A stretch of DNA of 21,121 nt, taken from positions 1 through 21,121 of the forward strand of contig JAGGSL010000018.1 of the NCBI GenBank assembly GCA_021159125.1. Reading direction: 5' to 3'. Source of the stretch: Thermoplasmata archaeon. Its GTDB lineage: Archaea; Thermoplasmatota; E2; UBA202; DSCA01. The notes under the pieces are model-generated. The model was not told where the DNA came from, made no database searches, and saw nothing but the letters and a program-made list of their open reading frames with translations. The position numbers and the translations under genes were made by a program. Shown here piece after piece: positions 14,936-21,121 of the stretch; the first letter of the stretch is position 1, and every line of letters starts with the position of its first letter.

Positions 14936-16702
14936 ATGGGTAGAGAGCCGTTCAGAGATCTCATGAATCATGTTGTAGCATTTAACAGCCTGTTCCAGGA
15001 AATAGAGGAAAAAGCAAAGAAACTGGAGCAGGAGAAGGAGAGACTTTCCTATATCGAGGATATATTTTATAATTCGGGTGTTGCGATTATAATCACAGAC
15101 CGTGAGGGAAAAATAAAATTTTTCAGCAGGGGCGCAGAAGCCCTTACAGAATATAAACGGGACGAGATAAAAAATATAGCTATGCTTTTTGCAGGCGAAT
15201 TGGATTTTGGTAGATTTGTCGAGGGATGGAAGGGAAAAACAGCATATATCCATGGAAGGCATGACAAAAAGCTGGTGCAGATATTTCCATCTAAAATTGA
15301 CGGCGGCGCACTTATAATTCTCGTACCTGTAAAAGAAAATGTTGATATAAAGGAAATAAATGATTTAATAAAAAACACTCCTTTTGGCATTTATATTTTG
15401 CAGGGCGATGTTATAAAGTATGCCAACAATAAAATGCTGGGCGTTTTGGGATATGAAGAGAAAGATGTTGTTGGTCATCCTCTTATCAATTTTATCCATC
15501 CCGAAGATACCCGGATTTTTAAAAAGGGAAAAACTGCCATGGGCCTTCGCCATCATTTTGAAATAAGATTTGTTGCAAAGAACGGAGTGAGATATGCAGA
15601 AGTAACGAGCACGCCTGTCACATATATGGGGGAGGAGGCGGTATTGGGGACCTTTATCGACACAACAGAGAGGAAAGTGGCGGAGGAAGCCCTGTATATG
15701 AGCGAGAGAAAATACAGGCAGGTTGTTGAAAATGCCGTTGAGGGCATATACCGCATCACTGTCGATGGGGAATTTTTAGAGGCCAACAACTCATTTCTGA
15801 ATATGTTTGGTTACGGCAGTCTTGAGGAAATCTCAGAAGAAATAGAAAATGCCTGGAACCTTTATCCCCGGGAAAATGAAGTAAAAAAATTTTTGCAGAT
15901 AATCAGAAAAAGCGGAAAAGTTAGAAATTACGAGATGGAAGGAAGGAGGAAGGATGGTAAAGTAATAGTTACCACACAATCTGCAGTGTTTGTAAGGGAG
16001 GAAGGGGACGGCGTCATAGAAGGAATAATTCAGGACATAACGGCAAGAAAAAAAGCAGAGGAAGAAGCAGAATTTTACAATTCCCTGCTCCGCCATGACC
16101 TTGGAAACAAAAACCAGATAATTTTGGGTTACCTTGAGTTGCTGTCAAATTATGACCTTCCTGAAAAGGAGCGCTTGTTTCTTGGAAAGGCACTTGATGC
16201 AGTAAGAGCAGGCACCGATTTGATAGAAAAGATAAGATATCTTCATCAGGCAAGCGAGGAAACAGGAGTCAAGGTAATCAACCTTGAAAAAATTGTAAAA
16301 AAAGTTGTGGACGGGTATGTAATGGAAGCCGAGAAAAATGGCATTGCCATCAAATGTGAATGCAACGGAAAAATCAAGGTAAAGGCAGGAATGCTTGTGG
16401 AGGAGGTGATAGCAAATTTGTTAGAGAATTCGATAAAGCATTCTCGCGCAACCGAAATAAAAATTTATCCGGTGGAGAGAGATGGGGAGGCGGGGATATG
16501 CATAGAAGACAATGGAGTGGGAATACCTGACGATATGAAAGAAGAGATATTCAAAAAGAAGGTTAAGGGAAAGGAGAGCAAAGGGAGCGGGCTGGGACTG
16601 TACCTGGTGAAAAAAATTGTGGAGAAATATGAGGGGGAAGTAGAAGTAAAAGATGGAGATGAGGGAGGAACAAAATTTTTAATTTATTTCAAAAAGAGAT
16701 AG
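14936..16702 (+). CDS. Soluble PAS-domain sensor histidine kinase
   Basis: 588 residues with no membrane helix or receiver domain. A short coiled coil (about 18-40) is followed by three PAS-type regions: about 40-132 (partial-looking), 142-245, ending in TFIDTTERK, and 258-372, ending in GIIQDITARKK. The last two have the usual PAS endings. The kinase core has an H box with H387 (RHDLGNKNQIILGYLELL), N box with N498 (NLLENSIKHS), G1 with D525-N-G-V-G-I-P and G2 GSGLGLYLVKKI (550-561). It is of the archaeal HisKA-like type with RHDLxN. The ligand and response regulator are unknown; no regulator gene is in the window. It should act in the cytoplasm. The translin gene starts 34 nt downstream with its own promoter. 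Confidence 0.92.
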   Translation: MGREPFRDLMNHVVAFNSLFQEIEEKAKKLEQEKERLSYIEDIFYNSGVAIIITDREGKIKFFSRGAEALTEYKRDEIKNIAMLFAGELDFGRFVEGWKGKTAYIHGRHDKKLVQIFPSKIDGGALIILVPVKENVDIKEINDLIKNTPFGIYILQGDVIKYANNKMLGVLGYEEKDVVGHPLINFIHPEDTRIFKKGKTAMGLRHHFEIRFVAKNGVRYAEVTSTPVTYMGEEAVLGTFIDTTERKVAEEALYMSERKYRQVVENAVEGIYRITVDGEFLEANNSFLNMFGYGSLEEISEEIENAWNLYPRENEVKKFLQIIRKSGKVRNYEMEGRRKDGKVIVTTQSAVFVREEGDGVIEGIIQDITARKKAEEEAEFYNSLLRHDLGNKNQIILGYLELLSNYDLPEKERLFLGKALDAVRAGTDLIEKIRYLHQASEETGVKVINLEKIVKKVVDGYVMEAEKNGIAIKCECNGKIKVKAGMLVEEVIANLLENSIKHSRATEIKIYPVERDGEAGICIEDNGVGIPDDMKEEIFKKKVKGKESKGSGLGLYLVKKIVEKYEGEVEVKDGDEGGTKFLIYFKKR

Positions 16703-16707
16703 GCAAC

Positions 16708-16730
16708 TTTATAATATCTCCAGATATTAT
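16708..16730 (+). promoter_or_regulatory. TATA box overlapped by a perfect inverted repeat
   Basis: TTTATAAT (16708-16715) is centred about 25 nt before the ATG at 16737. ATAATATCT (16711-16719) and AGATATTAT (16722-16730) form a perfect 9-bp inverted repeat with a 2-nt spacer that covers the TATA box and reaches to within 7 nt of the start codon. This is where a repressor dimer would block transcription. Confidence 0.5.
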
Positions 16731-16736
16731 TTTCCC

Positions 16737-17423
16737 ATGAAAAATCTTGATGAGGTGTCCAGCAAGATAGAGAAGATGCTGAACGAGAAAGATAATCTGA
16801 GAGAATTTGCGCTTAAAAAATGCCGCGATATAATAAGGACAAGCAGGAAATGCATAAGAAATATCCACAACGGAGAAATGGATGTCGCTATTGAGATGGC
16901 AGCCGAAGCAATAAAAATAAACAGGGATTTGAAGGAAAAAATAAAAGAACATCCCGATTTGCTCACCTCTGGCTATATGGAAAATGCGTCGCAGGAACTG
17001 GCCGAGGCAAACATATTTCTGGCGATTTGCAAAGACGAGGGTTTGCCAAGCCCTGAGGATATTGGCGTTACCTATACCTCTTACCTCCTTGGCCTTGGAG
17101 ATGTGATGGGGGAATTGAGGCGGATGGGCATTAATTTTATGAAAAACGGAAAGGTGGATGATGTGGAGATGGTTCTGAATCAGATGGAGGATATATGCGA
17201 CAAGCTCATGGAATTTGATTATCCGTCCGGACTTGTGCCCGTAAAGAGAAAGCAGGATGTGGCAAAGAAATTGCTCGAGCAGATGAGGGGAGACTTCGTG
17301 ATATTCAAGAAGAACAAGGATTTCGAGGAGAAAATAGAACTTTTGCTGAAAAGCGTGAAAAAGAAGGATAAAAAGAAAAAAGAGAATGATTTCGGGCTTG
17401 ATGTTGATTCTGTCTGGAGGTAG
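16737..17423 (+). CDS. Translin-family RNA-binding protein
   Basis: 228 residues, nearly all helical. Translin-like features are the YLLGLGDVMGELRR segment (about 116-129), the later FDYPSGLVPVKRKQDVAK (161-178) and MRGDF nearby. The C-terminus has a lysine-rich run, KKKDKKKKE. Archaeal translins form oligomeric shells that bind single-stranded RNA or DNA, and in eukaryotes the partner TRAX has RNase activity. TRAX-type acidic catalytic residues could not be assigned with certainty. The transcript is probably leaderless. It lies between a histidine kinase gene and the ribosomal block, without overlap. Confidence 0.82.
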   Translation: MKNLDEVSSKIEKMLNEKDNLREFALKKCRDIIRTSRKCIRNIHNGEMDVAIEMAAEAIKINRDLKEKIKEHPDLLTSGYMENASQELAEANIFLAICKDEGLPSPEDIGVTYTSYLLGLGDVMGELRRMGINFMKNGKVDDVEMVLNQMEDICDKLMEFDYPSGLVPVKRKQDVAKKLLEQMRGDFVIFKKNKDFEEKIELLLKSVKKKDKKKKENDFGLDVDSVWR

Positions 17424-17525
17424 TTGCCGTTTGGTGCGAAGTGCCGGGCATGGTTAAATAATGCAATGCATGGGTGCTGTTACGACCACCACCATTTTTA
17501 TATATAACATGTTATTACAAACTCG
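17424..17525. other. Intergenic region before the ribosomal block
   Basis: About 100 nt without a gene. It contains the L44e promoter near its end, and a small repeat, ATGCAATGCATG, at about 17461-17472. Nothing else was seen. Confidence 0.5.
17497..17506 (+). promoter_or_regulatory. TATA box of the L44e-S27e-aIF2alpha operon
   Basis: TTTATATATA is centred 25 nt before the L44e ATG at 17526, the best TATA match in the window, giving a leaderless transcript for the translation operon. Confidence 0.65.
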
Positions 17526-17804
17526 ATGATAAGACCATCTACTGTAATGACATACTGTCCTTCGTGCGAGAAGCATACTCCCCATACAATTGAGAAAGTC
17601 AAGAAAAAGAAGGCATCTGAGTTGAAACAGGGGCAGAGACGTTTTCGCCGTGTCACAGCTGGTTATAGGGGTTATCCAAGGCCGAAACCTGAAGGAAGGG
17701 AAAAGCCCACGAAAAGGGTTTATTTGAGATACAGGTGCCAGGAATGCGGAAAAGCCCACCAGAAGAAATGCATAAGGGCAAAGAAATTTGAGTTCAAGAG
17801 GTGA
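17526..17804 (+). CDS. rpl44e: Ribosomal protein L44e
   Basis: 92 residues, the normal length. A component of the large ribosomal subunit near the E site. The family zinc ribbon is present: C11-P-S-C14 at the start, followed by KHTPH, and C71-Q-E-C74-G at the end, with a basic loop RRFRRVTAGYRGYPRPKP between. It is the first gene of the operon and ends just before S27e, whose GTG start at 17809 follows a shared GAGGTGAGG sequence that contains the L44e stop. No unusual substitution was noticed. Confidence 0.97.
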   Translation: MIRPSTVMTYCPSCEKHTPHTIEKVKKKKASELKQGQRRFRRVTAGYRGYPRPKPEGREKPTKRVYLRYRCQECGKAHQKKCIRAKKFEFKR

Positions 17805-17808
17805 GGCT

Positions 17809-17973
17809 GTGGGAAAATTTGTTAGGGTTAAATGTAAGGATTGCAATAATGAGCAGATTATTTTTAAGAAGGCAAGCACCCCCGTGGCGTGCCAGGTGTG
17901 CGGAAGCATTCTGGCCGAGCCGACCGGAGGGATTGCTAAAATAAAGGGAGAAATAGTGGAAGAGTTGGAATAA
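17809..17973 (+). CDS. rps27e: Ribosomal protein S27e
   Basis: 54 residues with a zinc ribbon formed by C9-K-D-C12 and C28-Q-V-C31, followed by GSILAEPTGG, as in archaeal S27e of the small ribosomal subunit. The GTG start at 17809 is chosen because the protein then begins MGKFVRVKC, the usual N-terminus, and because GAGGTGAGG lies just upstream. An upstream in-frame TTG at 17788 would add seven residues inside L44e. The downstream gap to aIF2-alpha is 3 nt. Confidence 0.96.
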   Translation: MGKFVRVKCKDCNNEQIIFKKASTPVACQVCGSILAEPTGGIAKIKGEIVEELE

Positions 17974-17976
17974 AAA

Positions 17977-18759
17977 ATGCCTGTGAAAAATATCCCGGAC
18001 AAAGGAGAATTGGTTGTCTGTACGGTTGTTAAAGCGAAGGGTTTTGGGGCATTTGTAAAACTTGAAGAATATCCAGATACAGAAGGATTTATCCATATAA
18101 AGGAAGTCGCTCCAGGTTGGGTAAAGAACATAAGGAACCATGTAAAGGAGGGGCAGAAAATCGTATGCAAGGTAATGGATGTTGATTCTTCAAAAGGATA
18201 CATTGATTTATCTCTGAAGAGGGTGAACGAGCACCAGAGAAGGGAGAAAGTCCAGCAGTGGAAAAATGAGAAAAAGGCGGGCAAATTATTCCAGATGGTT
18301 GCAGATAAAATAGGAAAAAGCTCTGACGAATGCTTCGAGGAATTTGGAAAAGAACTCATTAAAAAATACGGTTCGCTCTACGAAGCCTTCGAGGAAGTTG
18401 CATATGATAATGATGCGCTGAAGAAAGACGGATTCAGCGGAGAATGGATAGATGCCTTCATGGAAGTGGCAAGAGAAAACATCATCATTCCATTTGTTAC
18501 CATAACAGGTTATGTGGAGATATTTTCGCCCGAAAGAAACGGTGTGGAACACATAAGGGAAGCACTCAAAAAAATAGAAAAGAAAGATGAAGAGGTAACT
18601 GTAACCGTAAAGTATGTGTCTGCTCCGATATACAGGATAGATGTTACTGCCCCTGATTATAAAACCGCAGAAAAGGAGCTTAAAGAGTGTGCTGAAAAAG
18701 GTGTGGAATATATAAAAAAGCACGGCGGCACTGGAACTTTTAAAAGGAAAATAAAATGA
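17977..18759 (+). CDS. Translation initiation factor aIF2, alpha subunit
   Basis: 260 residues. It begins with an S1-type OB fold (about 10-84) containing GELVVCTVVKAKGFGAFVKLEE and DSSKGYIDLSLKRV, then a helical domain (about 90-170) and a C-terminal alpha-beta domain with TVTVKYVSAPIYRIDVTAPDYK. This is the known domain order. The subunit works with the beta and gamma subunits to bring initiator tRNA to the small ribosomal subunit. The region equal to eukaryotic eIF2-alpha Ser51 reads IKEVAPGWVKNIR and has no serine. Overlaps Nop10 by 4 nt (ATGA). Confidence 0.96.
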   Translation: MPVKNIPDKGELVVCTVVKAKGFGAFVKLEEYPDTEGFIHIKEVAPGWVKNIRNHVKEGQKIVCKVMDVDSSKGYIDLSLKRVNEHQRREKVQQWKNEKKAGKLFQMVADKIGKSSDECFEEFGKELIKKYGSLYEAFEEVAYDNDALKKDGFSGEWIDAFMEVARENIIIPFVTITGYVEIFSPERNGVEHIREALKKIEKKDEEVTVTVKYVSAPIYRIDVTAPDYKTAEKELKECAEKGVEYIKKHGGTGTFKRKIK

Positions 18760-18932
18760 GGTACTGTGAGTCCTGTAAAATTTATACTTTGGAGGAGCAC
18801 TGCCCATCATGTGGGCGCAAGACGCGCGGAGTGGGACCTGCTAGGTTTTCCCCTCAGGATCCGTATGGAGAATATAGAAGAAAGTTGAAGAAGGAGGAGA
18901 AGTATGGCAAGAAAAAGTTTGAGAATAGATGA
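18756..18932 (+). CDS. nop10: Nop10, box H/ACA RNP protein
   Basis: 58 residues, found directly in the sequence. A zinc ribbon is formed by C4-x2-C7 (YCESCKIYTLEEHC) and C16-x2-C19 (CPSCG), followed by the typical GVGPARFSPQDPYGEYRR. Nop10 is an essential part of the box H/ACA RNP, where it binds the pseudouridine synthase Cbf5. The position after aIF2-alpha is a well-known archaeal gene order. Its start overlaps the aIF2-alpha stop as ATGA and its last 29 nt overlap the next gene in another frame. Confidence 0.95.
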   Translation: MRYCESCKIYTLEEHCPSCGRKTRGVGPARFSPQDPYGEYRRKLKKEEKYGKKKFENR

Positions 18933-19677
18933 GGCGACCGTCGTTTATAAAGAAAAACCTGAGCTTACTGACCCGATATTGATAGAAGGTCTGCCCGGAG
19001 TTGGCAACGTCGGGAAGCTTGCGGCAGAGCATCTCATAGATGAGATAAAAGCGAAGAAATTTGCAGAAATTTATTCCACGGATTTTCCCCCTCAGGTATT
19101 CATTGATAACGACGGCATAATACATCTTGTCAAGAATGAGCTCTATTACTGGAAAGGGGATGTTGATTTAATTATACTTACTGGCGACTACCAGGGTCTT
19201 TCTACAAGGGGACAGTATATACTGACGCAGGCAATACTTGATGTTGTGGAAAAATATGGTACAAAAATGATATACACTCTTGGAGGGTACGGTGTCGGGG
19301 TGGAAGTGGAAAAGCCCCGTGTGACAGGAGCAGCGACCCATAAAACGCTTACCAAAAAACTCAAGAAATACGATATACTCTTCAAGGATGAAGGAGGGGG
19401 TGGCATCGTCGGCGCTTCCGGCCTGCTGCTTGGCATCGGCGTTATGCGCGGCATGAAGGGGGTATGCCTGATGGGAGAGACATCTGGCTATATGGTTGAC
19501 CCGAACAGCGCGAGGGAAGTTCTGAAAAGGCTTACCAGCATCCTTGGAATAAAAATAAGCTTTTCAAAGTTGGAAGAGAAGGCAGAGGAGATAAGGAGAA
19601 TAACAAAGCACATCAAGAGTCTGGAGAAAAGCGCAGGGGAAAGAGACACCTCCGAGGACTTGACCTACATAGGATAA
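18904..19677 (+). CDS. PAC2-family proteasome assembly chaperone
   Basis: 257 residues. The family pattern is visible: PILIEGLPGVGNVGKLAAEHLI (about 24-45), DLIILTGDYQ (about 88-97), the glycine-rich TLGGYGVG near 124-131 and GIVGASGLLLGIG near 167-179. These proteins resemble the eukaryotic PAC2 proteasome chaperone, and archaeal PbaB-type members help 20S proteasome assembly. The ATG at 18904 has GGAGGA (18893-18898) 5 nt upstream and lies inside the end of Nop10. The C-terminus is a charged helix that might carry the proteasome contact; no HbYX-type tail is seen. Confidence 0.93.
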   Translation: MARKSLRIDEATVVYKEKPELTDPILIEGLPGVGNVGKLAAEHLIDEIKAKKFAEIYSTDFPPQVFIDNDGIIHLVKNELYYWKGDVDLIILTGDYQGLSTRGQYILTQAILDVVEKYGTKMIYTLGGYGVGVEVEKPRVTGAATHKTLTKKLKKYDILFKDEGGGGIVGASGLLLGIGVMRGMKGVCLMGETSGYMVDPNSAREVLKRLTSILGIKISFSKLEEKAEEIRRITKHIKSLEKSAGERDTSEDLTYIG

Positions 19678-19728
19678 CTTCTATTGCAAGGCATCGGATG
19701 CAGCACGGCTTTATGTAGCGCCGGGAAA

Positions 19729-20373
19729 TCAGAACATCAGATCATTTCCGTTGATTATCAGAGTCGTGCCTATGAATATGTGGCTATCAGGATTAAGCGG
19801 GTGCGGAATTCTGATATGCAGACCTATAAAGCCAACAGTGAACCCTCTCTGTCGTCCCAGCATCCATCCTATGTTGCCGACGGTGTTTCTGCTGTCCCAC
19901 ATATAATTTGTTCCAAATTTTGCTATTGTGACGCCGAAATTGTATTTGAATAGAATCGGCCGCAGCATCATCCTGAAAAAGCTTCTATCAGATTTCAGAG
20001 GGATGAATATTTCTCCGCGCCCGTAGCTTATGATATAATTGAACACGCCCCATCCCCATGTTTTGCCGAATATGAATCCATGATTTTCAGGGAATATGCC
20101 GTAATCCCTGAGCACCTCAATGACCCGCTCTATCACTTTCGATATGTTGGCTGATTGAGCACCTTCATTAATAATCTGTGCAATTTTACTCTCCATCTCG
20201 TTTGCATCTTCGTATGAAAGAGTCTTCTTTTCCATTTCTGTGCCAAAAATTGTGGAAACGCTGCATTCCACCTTTTCTTTTTCATCACTCCTGGAAGCCA
20301 TTGCAGGAAGCGATGATGCTGCGAAAAGCATTGCAATCACGCCAACAGCCATTAACGCATAAATTCTCTTCAT
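19729..20373 (-). CDS. Secreted protein of unknown function
   Basis: 214 residues. An N-terminal signal peptide (about 1-26, ending SLPAMAS) precedes a charged linker and a helical segment (about 52-92) with many isoleucines. The rest (about 95-214) is beta-rich and aromatic, with repeated hydrophobic strands and glycines (KTWGWGVFNYIISYGRGEIFIPL, GNIGWMLGRQRGFTVGFIGLHIRI), which suggests a compact exported domain. One cysteine (C37). No family is recognised. Start chosen at ATG 20373, with AGAGGTG (20386-20380) 6 nt upstream; an in-frame GTG at 20382 overlaps that site and is less likely. Confidence 0.7.
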   Translation of the reverse strand: MKRIYALMAVGVIAMLFAASSLPAMASRSDEKEKVECSVSTIFGTEMEKKTLSYEDANEMESKIAQIINEGAQSANISKVIERVIEVLRDYGIFPENHGFIFGKTWGWGVFNYIISYGRGEIFIPLKSDRSFFRMMLRPILFKYNFGVTIAKFGTNYMWDSRNTVGNIGWMLGRQRGFTVGFIGLHIRIPHPLNPDSHIFIGTTLIINGNDLMF

Positions 20374-20449
20374 TTTTTTCACCTCTCAACATTATAATTG
20401 TATGCCCTTATTAAAATGTTTGTTAAAATGTTTTTGATATTATGGAACG

Positions 20450-20459
20450 TTTTTATACA
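20450..20459 (+). promoter_or_regulatory. TATA box of the cysteine-rich mini-protein gene
   Basis: TTTTTATACA is centred about 25 nt before the ATG at 20479, again implying a leaderless transcript. Confidence 0.5.
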
Positions 20460-20478
20460 CTGTTTTTATGAAAATAGC

Positions 20479-20628
20479 ATGGTTAAGGAAACTGACGGAA
20501 TTTTTCAATGCGAGATATGCGGGCTGAGATATAAGGAAAGGCGCTGGGCGGAGAAATGCGAGGAATGGTGCAGGAGCCATCCAAACTCATGCAATGTAGA
20601 GGCTGCATCGCATTCCATTGGGGAATAA
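20479..20628 (+). CDS. Small cysteine-rich, probable zinc-binding protein
   Basis: 49 residues. Begins MVKETDGIFQCEICG and has C11-x2-C14 followed by C27-x3-C31-x6-C38. The pattern CxxCGxxY...A-E-K-C-E-x-W-C-x-S-H-x-x-S-C-N fits a type of small zinc-binding protein I have seen in archaeal and bacterial genomes, not verified here. The reading frame extends upstream without a stop to 20398, but the ATG at 20479 fits the TATA box and gives a plausible N-terminus. Function unknown. Confidence 0.72.
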   Translation: MVKETDGIFQCEICGLRYKERRWAEKCEEWCRSHPNSCNVEAASHSIGE

Positions 20629-20746
20629 AATTTTAGACATGACTTCGTGTGGTGGCTGGGCAGGATTAGACCGAATTCATGTTTAGTAGATTCGTGTTGT
20701 ATTTTTATCATTCCGAAAATGTTTATAAGACGACGACGTATTAGTA
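20629..20746. other. Intergenic region
   Basis: No gene or RNA is recognised. It holds a TATA-like TTTATAAG at 20721-20728 that probably drives the gene at the right edge. Confidence 0.45.
20721..20728 (+). promoter_or_regulatory. TATA box of the gene at the right edge
   Basis: TTTATAAG is centred 23 nt before ATG 20747 and 35 nt before ATG 20759, so it supports a leaderless start at 20747 more than the later ATG. Confidence 0.45.
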
Positions 20747-21121
20747 ATGGGGGAAAATATGGAATTTGAGGAAGCTATAAGTAATCTTGCTACTAAAAGT
20801 GCGATAAAAAGAGCTGCAAATGTTGGTGAAAGTTATAGGGCAGATGTTTCTCCGAAAGATTTAATAAAACAAAAAAAACTTTTTTTGGACGAAAAAAGAA
20901 TTTTTAAAGAATGTTGCGAATATGACACTGATTTTGATTTTAGGAGATTTCTTCTATTTTTATTTCTCAATGAAGAGGACTACTCAATTAAAGATGATGT
21001 GGATGTATTAATCAAAAAGATAAAAGAGTTGAAAAACTATTTACTCCAGAATGAAAAATACATCAAAGTGAATGAAAAAACGGGGGAAATATATGACGTC
21101 GTCTTGGATGCGGTAATGGAA
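20747..21121 (+). CDS. Unknown protein, cut off by the window end
   Basis: An open reading frame of at least 125 codons that runs off the window. It starts at ATG 20747 (MGENMEFEEAISNLATK) or at ATG 20759, which has GGGGG about 5 nt upstream. The visible part is helical and charged, with a hydrophobic patch, RRFLLFLFL, around residues 73-81 that looks too short for a firm membrane helix. Base composition is more AT-rich than in the genes before it, with A and T runs near 20870-20890. No family is recognised from the N-terminal part. Confidence 0.6.
   Translation, partial: MGENMEFEEAISNLATKSAIKRAANVGESYRADVSPKDLIKQKKLFLDEKRIFKECCEYDTDFDFRRFLLFLFLNEEDYSIKDDVDVLIKKIKELKNYLLQNEKYIKVNEKTGEIYDVVLDAVME

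Noticed and set aside
17454..18359. 301-codon minus-strand frame over the ribosomal block
   Set aside because: Antisense to L44e, S27e and aIF2-alpha, whose identity is certain.
1..21121. CRISPR arrays, insertion sequences with inverted ends, rRNA
   Set aside because: No regularly spaced repeats, intact transposase or rRNA sequence was seen.

Overview
The window is archaeal chromosome, most likely from a euryarchaeote of the Thermoplasmatota or a related lineage. Evidence for Archaea is direct: L44e, S27e, aIF2-alpha, Nop10 and a PAC2-type proteasome chaperone lie in one block, there is a UbiA-family ether-lipid enzyme (DGGGP synthase), a translin-family protein, a tRNA gene without encoded CCA, and TATA boxes about 25 nt upstream of start codons, often with no room for a leader. 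The exact taxon cannot be fixed from the sequence alone.

Layout. (1) 1-653 holds no intact gene; a decayed minus-strand reading frame lies just 3' of a tRNA-Thr(GGT) gene (654-724, minus). (2) 842-9259 is a tight plus-strand operon of ten genes. Eight encode prepilin-like proteins that share a short charged leader ending in D-[KRE]-[RK]-[GA], followed by one hydrophobic helix; they range from 134 to 985 residues. The other two are a coiled-coil protein with two C-terminal membrane helices and a secreted sarcinarray/MAST-like protein with a PAFG + helix + basic C-terminal sorting-type tail. This is the most interesting part of the window: it looks like a complete set of surface-filament or pseudopilus subunits of a poorly described archaeal system. 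The motor ATPase, platform protein and prepilin peptidase are not in the window. (3) 9281-12682 is metabolic: an FAH-family hydrolase (minus), then a two-helix membrane protein, DGGGP synthase, a SEC59/VTE5-type isoprenoid-alcohol kinase and a divergent thymidylate-kinase-like protein. (4) 12754-16702 holds an acidic hypothetical protein, a duplicated MgtE/SLC41-type cation transporter (minus) and a soluble histidine kinase with PAS-type sensor regions. (5) 16737-19677 is information processing: a translin-family protein with an inverted repeat at its promoter, then L44e, S27e, aIF2-alpha, Nop10 and PAC2 in overlapping order. (6) 19729-21121 holds a secreted orphan protein (minus), a 49-residue cysteine-rich mini-protein and an unknown gene that runs off the window.

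How the genes may work together. In the large operon, class III signal peptide processing would release pilin-like subunits. The two small Ig-like proteins and the 985-residue protein, with 22 potential N-glycosylation sites and a calcium-loop-like motif, would face the outside. The coiled-coil membrane protein could anchor or regulate assembly. These roles are inference. The isoprenoid block could link prenyl-alcohol phosphorylation to archaeal ether-lipid synthesis. The ribosomal block follows a known archaeal gene order.
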